In this document: positions 15,780 to 24,472 of the stretch, in pieces | Layout: each line of letters opens with the position of its first letter | How positions within the stretch are numbered: position 1 is the first letter of the stretch | Source of the DNA: UBA9160 sp035489755 | GTDB taxonomy: Bacteria; Myxococcota_A; UBA9160 | NCBI GenBank assembly: GCA_035489755.1 | Contig: DATGZK010000044.1 | Coordinates: forward strand, 61,527-125,526 | Direction: 5' to 3' | DNA: 64,000 nucleotides | Program-made: the position numbers and the translations under genes | The notes under the pieces: model-generated | What the model saw: only the letters and a program-made list of their open reading frames with translations | Told to the model about the DNA's origin: nothing | Database searches by the model: none

Positions 15780-17095
15780 GCGAAGAAGATATGACACGCC
15801 GTCGTGGCGACCGCGAACCCCGCGAGATCACCGAGCAGGCATGCAGCGAGGGCATGGCGGCCTTCCTTGAGGCCGGCCGCGCCAAAATAAACCGCGAGGA
15901 CGTAGAATGTCGTTTCCGTCGAGCCCTGATACGTGCTGACGAGCTCGCCAATGAACGAGTCCGGGCCATGTGCCTTTAGGATCTCGCTCATGACACCGAA
16001 TGCCCCGGACCCGGAGAGCGGCCGCAAGAGCGCCATCGGCAACGCCTCGGCGGGGACACCCAGACGGCTCGTCACCGGGTCGAGGATGCCAATCAATAGA
16101 TCGAGCGTGCCGGAAGCACGCAGCATCGCAACCGCCACCAGGATCACGACGAGGAACGGCACTATGCGCACAGCAACCTCAAGGCCTTCGCGCGCGCCTT
16201 CGACCGCGGACTCATAGACGCGTACCCGCCCCGCGACCCCGACGAGCAACAGGAACGCGATCAGTGCGGGTACAAGCCACGTGGACAGGACGCCCCGGAC
16301 GACGTCGCCCGCGGACGCGCTCTCAAGGCCGTGGAAGACATGCAGGGTCAATGCGATGGCGAAGGCGGCACCAAAGCCCCAGATCAAGACCCGCGCTCCG
16401 CGTGTCGCTGCGACGACCTCCCGCGGACCCGGGACCTCGGGCTCCGGGGTCGTGACGCTCAAAGGAGCCTGCGCCCTAGGAAGCGCTGCGAACGCTTCGA
16501 AGCGGTAGCCTGGGAGTCGGCGCAACGCGAAATGCGCGGCGATCGCCGTGACACAGGAAGCAAAGGTCGCGAGAAGCGTCGGAACCCAGATCGACGCAGG
16601 TGCGACCGAGCCTGCACCGGCCCGCACCGTGAAGGTTCCAAGGGGCAGCAGATGAATCACCGTCGCGTTGATCGCGACGAAGAGTACGCTCGCGTCGGTC
16701 GCGACGCCGGGCTTCGGATTGAGCCGCTCGAGCTCGACCATCGCCTTCAGTCCGAACGGGGTGGCGGCATTGCCAAGACCGAGAACATTGGACGCGAGAT
16801 TCATAATCATCGCGCCCATCGCGGGATGATCGGCGGGCACATCGGGGAAAAGCCGCCGCAAAAGGGGAGCGAGACCTCGGCTCACAGCGAGCAGCAGGCC
16901 GCCGTCCCTCGCGACCCGCATCAAGCCGAGGAAAAAGACCATCGAACCGGTGAGGTCGATGACGAGATAGACGGCGCTCTTGGCGCCGTCGAACGTGGCT
17001 TTCTGCAGGGCGTCCATGCGACCCGTGAATGCGGCCACACCGATCGACGCGAGCACCATGCCGAGCCAGATCGCGTTGAGCAACCGATCCCCCAC
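15776..17095 (-). CDS. SpmA-SpmB fusion, nucleoside-recognition (Gate) membrane protein
   Basis: 439 residues from GTG 17095. The N-terminal half matches SpmA (LLNAIWLG, then MIMNLASNVLGLGNAATPFG). The C-terminal half matches SpmB (STYQGSTETTFYVLAVYFG near the end). A linker of about 50 residues joins them. There are many membrane helices and two Gate/nucleoside-recognition domains. In Bacillus the separate spmA and spmB genes sit beside dacB and act in spore cortex maturation. Here the fusion lies next to a DacB-type gene, divergently, and co-operonic with AmgK and MurU-like genes. A role in moving a peptidoglycan precursor or fragment is plausible but unproven. An ATG at 17221 would share a CATG with the dacB start; the shorter start fits SpmA better. 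Confidence 0.8.
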   Translation of the reverse strand: MGDRLLNAIWLGMVLASIGVAAFTGRMDALQKATFDGAKSAVYLVIDLTGSMVFFLGLMRVARDGGLLLAVSRGLAPLLRRLFPDVPADHPAMGAMIMNLASNVLGLGNAATPFGLKAMVELERLNPKPGVATDASVLFVAINATVIHLLPLGTFTVRAGAGSVAPASIWVPTLLATFASCVTAIAAHFALRRLPGYRFEAFAALPRAQAPLSVTTPEPEVPGPREVVAATRGARVLIWGFGAAFAIALTLHVFHGLESASAGDVVRGVLSTWLVPALIAFLLLVGVAGRVRVYESAVEGAREGLEVAVRIVPFLVVILVAVAMLRASGTLDLLIGILDPVTSRLGVPAEALPMALLRPLSGSGAFGVMSEILKAHGPDSFIGELVSTYQGSTETTFYVLAVYFGAAGLKEGRHALAACLLGDLAGFAVATTACHIFFA

Positions 17096-17219
17096 CCCCG
17101 CGCCCGGCGCGGCGCGCGATTGCCCCGGCGCAGCCTCGGGGATACGGTCCGCGCCGTCAAGCGAGACGCCGGTTCGTATCGGCGTGTCGCGGCGCAAAGC
17201 GGAGAGGGGGTGAGACCGC

Positions 17220-18668
17220 ATGTGGCGCCGACTCTTGAGCGCGCTCTTGGCCGGGCTCGCCCTGGCCTGCGCACCGGCCGGACGTGCGGCCGCACCTCCT
17301 CGCGCCGCCGCCGGCGAACCACAGGACGCTGCCCTCGAGGCGGCTCTCGCTGTTCCCTCCTTGCGAGGCGCCCAGATCGCGGCCCTGGTGGTGAACGCAG
17401 ACGACGGTGGGCTGCGCTTCGAGCGAGATCCCGACCGGCCCCTCGTGCCCGCTTCGAACCTAAAGCTCCTGACCGCCGTGGCGGCGCTCGCGACCTTCGG
17501 GCCGTCGTATCGGTTTGTCACCCGTGTGCTGGCCGACACACCACCGGATGACGCGGGAGAAGTCGGGACGCTCTACGTTCGAGGTGGGGGTGATCCGGCG
17601 TTGGCATCGGAGGATTGGTGGCGTCTTGCGGCGGACCTGCACCGTGCCGGCGTGCGAGGCGCACGCCGCGTCGTGGTCGATGATTCCGCCTTCGACCGCG
17701 AACGCTGGCATCCAAGCTGGGGAGCGGTCTCTTCGCGCGCATACTTCGCGCCGATCGGAGCGCTTGAGGCGAACTACGGTGCCTTCCTCGTCGACGTGCG
17801 GCCGGGCGTAAGGGAGGGTGATCCGGCACGCGTGTCGGTGGATCCGCCGGTCGCGTACCTAAAGCTCGTGAATCACGCCACGACCGGCCCCGCCGGCTCG
17901 GCCTTCGAGGTGCAGGTGGAGCGCTCGCGGGGCGACGGCGGTGAGCCCGTCTTGGTGAGCGGTCGCGTCCCGCTCGGCAGCGCGGTCCAGAGCTTTCGCC
18001 GGAGCGTTCTCGACCCCACCGCCTACGCAGCCGCGGTCCTGGAGATGGCGCTCGAGGCAAACGGCATCCGTGTGGCGGAGCCCGCGCAGACCGGCAGCGC
18101 CCTTGCGGGCGCTGTCGATCTCTTGGCATTCGAGGGACGCTCTCTCGGTGAGATCGTCCGGCTGATGCTCAAGTACAGCAGCAACCCGATCGCGGAGACG
18201 CTCACCAAGGCGCTCTCCGCGGCACGAGGCGAAGACCCGGCGGCGTGGGTCAGCGGCGTCGCGGCGTCCCGGGCGGCGCTTGTGCGCCTCGGCGTCGAGG
18301 TCGACGGGCTCGAAATGGTGGACGGCTCGGGCCTTTCGTATGAGAACCGCGTTTCCCCGCGGACCTTGGTCTCCGCCCTCGGCGTCGCGCGGCGCTCGTT
18401 TGCCTTCGGCCCTGAGCTCCTGGTCGCGCTCCCGATCGCAGGGAGTGATGGAACGCTGCGTGATCGGGCGGAAGAGGTTCGGGGCGAGGTCCGCGCGAAG
18501 AGCGGGCTGCTCACGCGGGTCGTCGCGCTCTCGGGGGAGGCGCGCACGCGCGCAGGCGTCGATCTGGTCTTCTCGATCCTTGTAAACGGCTATCGCTGCA
18601 GCGACGAAGAGGCCATGCGCGCGCTAGACGGATTCGCGACGGCCCTCGTCGAGGGACAAACGCATTGA
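17220..18668 (+). CDS. dacB: D-alanyl-D-alanine carboxypeptidase/endopeptidase, PBP4 type (S13)
   Basis: 482 residues with an N-terminal signal sequence (hydrophobic to about residue 19). All three penicillin-binding motifs are present: SNLK with S79 and K82, the S-x-N motif S320-S321-N322, and KSG at 427-429. A long insert between the first two motifs is typical of class C low-molecular-weight PBPs. The enzyme trims or cuts cross-linked peptides of peptidoglycan in the periplasm. The start is supported by GGAGAGGGGG at 17201-17210. It is divergent from the SpmA-SpmB fusion/AmgK/MurU operon, so synthesis of turnover fragments and their salvage may be controlled together. Confidence 0.92.
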   Translation: MWRRLLSALLAGLALACAPAGRAAAPPRAAAGEPQDAALEAALAVPSLRGAQIAALVVNADDGGLRFERDPDRPLVPASNLKLLTAVAALATFGPSYRFVTRVLADTPPDDAGEVGTLYVRGGGDPALASEDWWRLAADLHRAGVRGARRVVVDDSAFDRERWHPSWGAVSSRAYFAPIGALEANYGAFLVDVRPGVREGDPARVSVDPPVAYLKLVNHATTGPAGSAFEVQVERSRGDGGEPVLVSGRVPLGSAVQSFRRSVLDPTAYAAAVLEMALEANGIRVAEPAQTGSALAGAVDLLAFEGRSLGEIVRLMLKYSSNPIAETLTKALSAARGEDPAAWVSGVAASRAALVRLGVEVDGLEMVDGSGLSYENRVSPRTLVSALGVARRSFAFGPELLVALPIAGSDGTLRDRAEEVRGEVRAKSGLLTRVVALSGEARTRAGVDLVFSILVNGYRCSDEEAMRALDGFATALVEGQTH

Positions 18669-18694
18669 AAGCCGAGGCGGAGGCAAGACCGAGA

Positions 18695-18735
18695 CCCGAG
18701 GCAGGCGAGGGGGGATTCCTTTCGCGTGCCTCGGG
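18695..18735. terminator. Inverted repeat between convergent dacB and XRE genes
   Basis: CCCGAGGCA (18695-18703) pairs perfectly with TGCCTCGGG (18727-18735) over a 23-base loop. It lies between the ends of two convergent genes, where a bidirectional terminator is expected. There is no T-run, so confidence is modest. Confidence 0.4.
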
Positions 18736-18750
18736 ATCGCGGACATCCCG

Positions 18751-18990
18751 CTAGCGCCCGCGGCGTGGCTTGCCCTTGCCTAGGAGAAGCCAGTCGAGTG
18801 ATACGTTCTCCTTCAGGGCGAGGGTGACGAGGAAGTCGGTATGCGGAGTGGTGCCGCTCTCGTAGCGGTTCACGTTTTGTTGAAAGACGCCCAGATCGCG
18901 GGCGAACTGGCGCTGGGACCGATCCCCGCGGACCTCGGCAAGCCTCTTGGGAAGCTGCTTCTTAAGACGCTCGACTGCTGCTGAAGCCAT
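18751..18990 (-). CDS. Small XRE-family DNA-binding protein
   Basis: 79 residues from ATG 18990, preceded by GGAGGAGAGG. A Cro/C1-type helix-turn-helix is at about 22-62: RSQRQFARDLGVFQQNVNRY, then the ESGTTPH turn. A short tail (DWLLLGKGKP) is typical of this group, and a basic end follows. There is no second domain. It probably binds a dyad in its own upstream region (see 19059-19073) and regulates itself or the divergent rsmD-coaD genes. It looks like a chromosomal orphan regulator rather than a phage repressor, since no phage genes are near. Confidence 0.8.
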   Translation of the reverse strand: MASAAVERLKKQLPKRLAEVRGDRSQRQFARDLGVFQQNVNRYESGTTPHTDFLVTLALKENVSLDWLLLGKGKPRRGR

Positions 18991-19058
18991 GTTGATGCCT
19001 CTCCTCCCTCCCGCGTTTCTACTTCGGTGCAGCACTCCTGCCCGAAGCCCGGGACTTT

Positions 19059-19073
19059 GTGCCCGATGGGCAC
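19059..19073. promoter_or_regulatory. Candidate operator dyad upstream of the XRE gene
   Basis: GTGCCC-GAT-GGGCAC is a perfect 6-bp dyad with a 3-base spacer, 69 bases upstream of the XRE start in the divergent region 18991-19248. A second palindrome, CACCCGGGTG, is at 19141-19150. The size suits a Cro/C1-type dimer. Binding is inferred only. Confidence 0.3.
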
Positions 19074-19248
19074 GCAATCGTGTCACGCAACTTGCTGCTG
19101 AGCCGAAACGCGTTGAACGCTGTTCGCCAATCTAGCACGTCACCCGGGTGCGTCACGACCATAAGGCGAGATTCGAAAGCGTATGTGAGTAAGGGACTGC
19201 GACGCGCCCCACCTTCCCCGTGAGGAGCGTCGGGAGACGGAACACGAG

Positions 19249-19863
19249 ATGCGCGTAATTGCCGGACGTCTTGGCGGACGGCGTCTTCGTCCCCCCCCCG
19301 ACGCAGGCGTGCGGCCGACCGCGGACCGCGTGCGTGAGGCGCTCTTCGCCCAGCTCGGTGCGCTTGAAGATGCGCACGTGCTCGATCTTTATGCAGGCAC
19401 GGGCGCACTTGGAATCGAGGCGCTGTCGCGCGGAGCCTCAGCGGCCGTCTTCGTGGAACGCTCGCCTGCGTCGCTCGCGGTGCTGCAGGACAATCTTGGG
19501 CGCCTCGGGCTCGAGGCGCAGTCGCGGATCGTGAGGGGCGATGCCCTCGCCATTGTGCGACGGCTTGGTCGTGCGGCGGAGCACTTTGACCTCGTCCTCG
19601 CAGACCCGCCCTACGCCCTCGAGGTGGGCCCAGAGCTCCTCACGGCGCTGCTCGCAGCCCGGATCGTGGTGCCAGAGGGCACGGTGGTGATCGAAAGCTC
19701 GCGAAGGCATCCTCTGCGGCCAGTCGCTGGCTGGCGGGTGGTTTCGGAGCGCCGCTACGGCGACACAGTGGTGACAAGGCTCGCGCCCGACCCCGAGGTC
19801 GGGACAGGAACACGAGGCGCCGGGCCGGCCCCAGCTCCTGAGGGAGGAAAAGCAGAGGAATGA
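19249..19863 (+). CDS. rsmD: 16S rRNA (guanine966-N2)-methyltransferase RsmD
   Basis: 204 residues. The N-terminus MRVIAGRLGGRRL and RPTADRVREALF are RsmD hallmarks. Motif I is LDLYAGTGALGIEALSRGA and the catalytic motif IV is DPPY. The enzyme methylates G966 of 16S rRNA in the small subunit. The last 25 residues are a Pro/Gly/Glu-rich tail beyond the fold. The stop overlaps the coaD ATG by 4 bp; rsmD-coaD is a very common pair in bacteria. Confidence 0.94.
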   Translation: MRVIAGRLGGRRLRPPPDAGVRPTADRVREALFAQLGALEDAHVLDLYAGTGALGIEALSRGASAAVFVERSPASLAVLQDNLGRLGLEAQSRIVRGDALAIVRRLGRAAEHFDLVLADPPYALEVGPELLTALLAARIVVPEGTVVIESSRRHPLRPVAGWRVVSERRYGDTVVTRLAPDPEVGTGTRGAGPAPAPEGGKAEE

Positions 19864-20360
19864 CGAAGTCTAAATCGAGCGGGCTTGCGCTGTTTCCGGC
19901 CAGCTTCGACCCCGTGACCAAGGGCCATCTGGACATCATCCACCGTGCGCGGCCGATCTTCGATGAGCTGGTCGTAGCAGTCGCGACGAACATCGAGAAA
20001 AAAGGGCTGTTCACGGTGGACGAACGGCTCGAAATGCTGCGCTCCTCGCTCGCAGGGCTGGATCGCATTCGGATTACTTCCTTCGAGGGGCTGCTCGTCG
20101 ACTATGCGCGCCAGATCGGGGCCCGCGTGCTCTTGCGGGGGCTGCGCGCGATGTCGGATTTCGAATATGAGTTCGAAATGGCCCTAATGAATCGGCACCT
20201 CTTTCCCGAGATCGAGACCCTGTTCATGATGACGAGCCAGGAGTTCTTCTACGTGAGCTCTTCGCGCCTCAAGGAGCTCGTCCGCTTCGGCGGGAACGTG
20301 GAGGATTTCGTGCCGAAGGGCGTCGCGCAGCGCCTGCGGGACCGGTTGGGGCGCGTCTAG
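19860..20360 (+). CDS. coaD: Phosphopantetheine adenylyltransferase CoaD
   Basis: 166 residues, the normal size. The nucleotidyltransferase signature FDPVTKGHLDII (17-28) contains the TxGH motif. Also present are LRAMSDFEYEFEMALMNR and the C-terminal YVSSSRLKE, which corresponds to the ISSSxVKE motif. It transfers AMP from ATP to 4'-phosphopantetheine, the penultimate step of coenzyme A synthesis. CoaBC, the previous steps of the same pathway, is two genes downstream. It overlaps rsmD by ATGA. Confidence 0.96.
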   Translation: MTKSKSSGLALFPASFDPVTKGHLDIIHRARPIFDELVVAVATNIEKKGLFTVDERLEMLRSSLAGLDRIRITSFEGLLVDYARQIGARVLLRGLRAMSDFEYEFEMALMNRHLFPEIETLFMMTSQEFFYVSSSRLKELVRFGGNVEDFVPKGVAQRLRDRLGRV

Positions 20361-20418
20361 CGGGTGCGAGAGGGGTGGCGGCGGCGCTGGGATCGCCCAA
20401 AGCAGGGGACTTCCGAGG

Positions 20419-21843
20419 ATGCAGCTCGTGGCAAGCACAAATCTGCCAATCCTTTTTGGAACAAGCGGTTGGCGCGGAGTCCTCGCGGAGGACTTCACCG
20501 TGGAGCGGGCGCGTGCGGCCGTCACCGGAATCGCGCGATGGCTGAGCGAAGGCGCGGTCTCGCGTCCCGTATTTGTGGCCCACGACCGCCGCTTCCTGGG
20601 AGAGCGTTTCGCGATGTTGGCTGCCGCGGTGCTTAACGCCGAAGGAATTCGTCCCATACTTGTCAAAGGCGCGGTGGCGACCCCCGTCGTTTCCCACGGG
20701 GTCGTCCGAACCCGTGCTGCAGGCGCCCTTGTCTTCACGGCGAGCCACAATCCTCCTGACTACCAGGGCCTCAAGGTGCTCGGCGCGTCAGGGGGAGGTC
20801 TCATGAGCGAGGCCACCCGCCGGATCGAAGCGCTTGCCGCACAGGCGCTCGCGGAAGGTGGGGCAGAGCCCGCTTGGTACCTCGCAAACCCCCGCGTGGT
20901 GGATCTCGTGGCACCCTACCTCGCCGACCTGCTCGGCCAGATCGATCGCACGGCCTTGCGGCGTTCGGGTCTCTCTGTGGTCTACGACGCGCTCCACGGA
21001 ACGGGCGCAGGCGTGCTCGACGTGGCGCTGCGCCGCTGCGGAGTCTCGGTGTTGACCCTCCACGGCGACACGGACCCGACTTTTGGCGGCTTCTCTCCCG
21101 ATCCGGTTCCCGAGAGGCTGCGTGAGCTCGCGCGTGCGGTTCGTAAGGGCTCGGGGTTGCGCATCGGCCTCGCGACCGACGGCGATGCGGACCGCCTCGC
21201 TGTGGTGGATGGCGCCGGGCACTGTCTCAGCGAAACGCACACGTTGGCGCTTCTCGTCGATCACCTTGCCCGCAGCGGACGTGTGCGCCGCGGTGTCGCC
21301 CTATCGGTCGCGACGGGATCCCTCGTGGAACGCGTTGCCTCGAGCCATGGCTTGTCCGTCAAACGTCTCCCCATCGGCTTTAAGTACCTGACACAAGCCC
21401 TGCTCGACGGCTCCGCCGACGTCGCCGGGGAGGAGAGCGGGGGGTTCGCACTCGAAGCATTCGCACGTGATAAGGACGGGGTCTTCGCAGGCTGCCTGCT
21501 CGCAGAGCGGGTTGCCACGAGGCGCCGGCCGCTCCACGCCTGCGTGCGTGAGCTCGAGCGCCTCTTTGGTGCGTCGGCGTGTGGCCGAACCAGTGTTCCA
21601 GCGACGGCGCTTGCGTGTGACGCGCTGGCTTCGCTGACCGAAGCTCCACCCTCCCGCCTCGGCCGCGAGGCCGTGCGGGGCGCTGACACCAGTTGTGGTC
21701 TGCGAATCGAGCTCGCCGATGGTTTTCTCATGCTGCGGGCCTCCGGGACCGAGCCTGTCATTCGCCTGTATGGCGAGGCACCCAACGCACGGCGTCTTGC
21801 GCTGCGGCTTGCGGCGGGTGCAAGGCTCTTGGCAGCGCGTTAA
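20419..21843 (+). CDS. Phosphoglucomutase/phosphomannomutase family enzyme
   Basis: 474 residues from ATG 20419, or 471 from GTG 20428. GAGGA spaces better with the GTG. All alpha-D-phosphohexomutase signatures are present: FGTSGWRG near the start, the phosphoserine loop TASHNP, the metal-binding DGDADR, the sugar-binding EESGG and the phosphate-binding RASGTEP. The GTSGWRG form is closer to phosphoglucomutase/phosphomannomutase enzymes than to GlmM (GTDGIRG). It interconverts hexose-1- and hexose-6-phosphate for glycan precursor supply. The exact sugar cannot be fixed. It lies between coaD and coaBC. Confidence 0.9.
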   Translation: MQLVASTNLPILFGTSGWRGVLAEDFTVERARAAVTGIARWLSEGAVSRPVFVAHDRRFLGERFAMLAAAVLNAEGIRPILVKGAVATPVVSHGVVRTRAAGALVFTASHNPPDYQGLKVLGASGGGLMSEATRRIEALAAQALAEGGAEPAWYLANPRVVDLVAPYLADLLGQIDRTALRRSGLSVVYDALHGTGAGVLDVALRRCGVSVLTLHGDTDPTFGGFSPDPVPERLRELARAVRKGSGLRIGLATDGDADRLAVVDGAGHCLSETHTLALLVDHLARSGRVRRGVALSVATGSLVERVASSHGLSVKRLPIGFKYLTQALLDGSADVAGEESGGFALEAFARDKDGVFAGCLLAERVATRRRPLHACVRELERLFGASACGRTSVPATALACDALASLTEAPPSRLGREAVRGADTSCGLRIELADGFLMLRASGTEPVIRLYGEAPNARRLALRLAAGARLLAAR

Positions 21844-21887
21844 TCTGGCCTTGAAACCGCAGGATTTCTCTCAAGGAATTCTCGCCC

Positions 21888-23156
21888 ATGGGAAGCGACC
21901 GGGTCGCCAGCTTGAAAGGCCGCGCGGGTCGGATTCTGCTCGCCGTCTCCGGCGGGATTGCGGCCTACAAGGTGCCGGAACTGGTGCGGGCCCTCGTGAA
22001 GGATGGCCACAGCGTCCGGTGCACACTCACCGCTGCGGCCGAACGCTTCGTCTCCCCGTTGGTCCTGACCACCCTGTGCGGTGCCCGCGCGCGCAGCTCT
22101 CTTTTCGATCCGACCGAGGAGGGCGAGATCGACCACATCGCCCTCGCGGACTGGGCGGAGCTCGTGATTGTGGCGCCCGCCACGGCGCACCTGCTCGCAC
22201 GGATGGCCCATGGGCTGGCCGATGACCTCACCACCACGCTGCTGCTGGCGACCCGAGCGCCGCTGCTCGTGGCCCCCGCGATGAACGTCCACATGTGGCG
22301 CCATCCAGCGACACAGCAAAACGTCGCCCTGCTGCAAGAGCGCGGGGTACGATTCCTTGGCCCAGAGGCCGGAGAGTTGGCGTGCGGCTGGGAAGGGGAG
22401 GGCCGCATGTCGGAGCCGAGCGCGATTGCAGCCGCGGCCGGGCTTTTGCTGACGCCGCCTACGCTGGCGGGTGAAGTGGTGCTCGTCACGGCCGCTGGAA
22501 CGCGCGAGCCGATCGACCCGGTGCGCGCCATCACGAATCGATCTTCGGGCAAGATGGGATTCGCGATCGCCAGCGAAGCCGCGCGACGCGGAGCAAAGGT
22601 TGTGCTCGTGGCGGGGCCGACCCCACTGAAAACGCCGGTCGGTGCGCGCCGCGTCGACGTGGAGACGGCCCTCGACATGGAGCTGGCGGTCAAACGGGAG
22701 CTCCCGTGTGCGACGGTCGTCATCATGACGGCGGCGGTCTCGGATTTTCGCGTGGCGAAGCCCGCGGACCGCAAGATCCGCAAAGAAGACCTGCCCTCCG
22801 GCGCGGGATTCTTCCTTGAGCTGGTGCGCAATCCCGACATCCTGAAGGAAATCGGCGAAGAGAAGTTGGGCCGAATTGTGGTGGGGTTCGCAGCCGAGAG
22901 CCACGATCTCATCGAGAGCGCGCGGAGAAAGCTGGCGACCAAGAAGTGCGACCTCGTCGTGGCAAACGACATCACGCGCGAGGGCTCCGGTTTCGACGTG
23001 GATGCGAACGCAGTGGTGTTCGTCTGGCCCGGCGGCGCAGTGGAGGAGCTGCCGCTGCTGCCCAAGCTCGAGGTTGCGGGTCGCCTGCTCGATCATGTGG
23101 AGAAGCTGCGAGACGCGCGCCGTGGGGGCGCACCGGGCACGAAGGCCCACGGGTGA
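21888..23156 (+). CDS. coaBC: Bifunctional phosphopantothenoylcysteine decarboxylase/synthetase CoaBC
   Basis: 422 residues. The N-terminal CoaC flavoprotein domain has VSGGIAAYK, APAMNVHMW (PAMNxxM) and ELACGWEGEGRM with the catalytic Cys. The C-terminal CoaB domain begins at about residue 200 with TAAGTREPID and has RSSGKMG and VGFAAES. It condenses phosphopantothenate with cysteine and decarboxylates the product in coenzyme A synthesis. The stop overlaps the GTG of nfeD (23153), giving a GTGA junction with the membrane-protease operon. Confidence 0.95.
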   Translation: MGSDRVASLKGRAGRILLAVSGGIAAYKVPELVRALVKDGHSVRCTLTAAAERFVSPLVLTTLCGARARSSLFDPTEEGEIDHIALADWAELVIVAPATAHLLARMAHGLADDLTTTLLLATRAPLLVAPAMNVHMWRHPATQQNVALLQERGVRFLGPEAGELACGWEGEGRMSEPSAIAAAAGLLLTPPTLAGEVVLVTAAGTREPIDPVRAITNRSSGKMGFAIASEAARRGAKVVLVAGPTPLKTPVGARRVDVETALDMELAVKRELPCATVVIMTAAVSDFRVAKPADRKIRKEDLPSGAGFFLELVRNPDILKEIGEEKLGRIVVGFAAESHDLIESARRKLATKKCDLVVANDITREGSGFDVDANAVVFVWPGGAVEELPLLPKLEVAGRLLDHVEKLRDARRGGAPGTKAHG

Positions 23157-24472
23157 GGCGCGCGCGCTGGGTTTTCGCTTTGCTGCTGATCCTGTTCGCC
23201 GCGGGCCCGGCGGCCGCGGGCCACGTCAACCTGGCTACGATTTCAGGCATGATCAATCCCGCCTCCGCGGACTATCTGCGCCAGGCCATCGCGACGAGCG
23301 AACGCGACGGTGCCGCCGCCCTGCTGGTGGAGCTGGACACTCCGGGAGGCCTGCTCGCTTCCACGAAAGACGTGATCCAAGCGATGCTGAATGCGGGTAT
23401 TCCGGTGATTGTCTACGTCGCGCCGTCCGGCGCCTGGGCAGGATCGGCCGGCACCTTTATCACACTCGCAGCCAACGTGGCGGCGATGGCTCCGGGAACG
23501 AGCATCGGTGCCGCCCATCCCGTCGGGATCGGGGGACCCGGCGGCGGCGAGGGTGAGAAGAGCAAGGAACGCGATTTTGCGGCTGAGAAGGCGGAGAACT
23601 TTACCGCGGCCTTCATCGAATCGATCGCCAAGGAGCGCAAGCGCAACGTCGAGTGGGCGGTCAAGGCAGTGCGCCAATCCGTTGCCATTCCCCAGGATGA
23701 GGCGCTCAAGCTCGGTGTGATCGATCTCGTGGCCGCCGACCGCGAGGAGTTGTTTCGGCGCATCGATGGAAAAGAGATTCTCGTAAAGGGCAAGCCGTGG
23801 AAGCTCGCCCTTGCCGGCGTCGAGGTGCGGTCCCTTGAGATGTCGCTCCTGACCCGCATCCTCGACGTTCTCGCAACGCCGGACATCGCCGTCTTGCTGA
23901 TGCTCGCAGGCGCACTCGGTCTGTACGTCGAGTTCACAACGCCAGGCGTCGTGGTGCCGGGCGTGATGGGCGCCATCTGTCTCCTTCTTGGTTTGTTCTC
24001 CCTGCAGATCCTGCCATTCTCGTGGCTAGGACTCTTGCTCATGCTCGGCGGGGTGACACTCATCGTGGCTGAGGTGTTCTTGGCTTCATACGGTCTCCTT
24101 TTTGTGGTCGGAGTCGCGTGTTTTCTGATCGGCGGGGCGCGCCTTTTCGACCGCCCCGATCTCTCGGATGTGAACGTTTCATTCTGGTCGGTCCTCGTGC
24201 CCGCCGTGGCGGCGGTCGCAGGCTTCGGCGCCATCATCGTCTTTGGGGTGATGCGCTCGCTGCGGCGGGTACCCAAGGCTGGGGTCGGGGAGCTCGTGGG
24301 GATGATCGGAAAGACGGCATCCCCTCTCGAGCCTGAGGGCACCGTGTTTGTGCGCGGAGAGTACTGGTCGGCGCGCGCCGATGCGGCCGTCCCAGCCGGT
24401 GTAAAGGTCGAGGTGACGGCTGTCGAGGGGCTGCGCCTGCGCGTGCGGCTCGCGCCGCCCGAGCCACAATGA
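23153..24472 (+). CDS. NfeD-type membrane serine protease (ClpP class)
   Basis: 439 residues from GTG 23153. A signal sequence (to about 22) precedes a ClpP-like protease domain. Ser98 in AGSAGTF and Lys146 in the EKAENF stretch align with the Ser/Lys dyad described for long NfeD (archaeal PH1510). Four or so membrane helices follow (about 250-390). The C-terminal OB-fold NfeD domain has GMIGKTASPLEPEGTVFVRG. Long-form NfeD cuts the hydrophobic tail of partner stomatins, and a slipin gene follows immediately (ATGA overlap), the classic pairing. Role: membrane quality control or microdomain organisation. Confidence 0.9.
   Translation: MRRARWVFALLLILFAAGPAAAGHVNLATISGMINPASADYLRQAIATSERDGAAALLVELDTPGGLLASTKDVIQAMLNAGIPVIVYVAPSGAWAGSAGTFITLAANVAAMAPGTSIGAAHPVGIGGPGGGEGEKSKERDFAAEKAENFTAAFIESIAKERKRNVEWAVKAVRQSVAIPQDEALKLGVIDLVAADREELFRRIDGKEILVKGKPWKLALAGVEVRSLEMSLLTRILDVLATPDIAVLLMLAGALGLYVEFTTPGVVVPGVMGAICLLLGLFSLQILPFSWLGLLLMLGGVTLIVAEVFLASYGLLFVVGVACFLIGGARLFDRPDLSDVNVSFWSVLVPAVAAVAGFGAIIVFGVMRSLRRVPKAGVGELVGMIGKTASPLEPEGTVFVRGEYWSARADAAVPAGVKVEVTAVEGLRLRVRLAPPEPQ

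Noticed and set aside
17219..17222. Divergent starts sharing CATG for the SpmAB-like gene and dacB
   Set aside because: Possible in principle, but the SpmA fold starts near residue 45 of that frame, and GTG 17095 leaves room for promoters.
21840..23150. Long minus-strand frame antisense to coaBC
   Set aside because: coaBC has full family signatures on the plus strand; the antisense frame is compositionally biased and has none.
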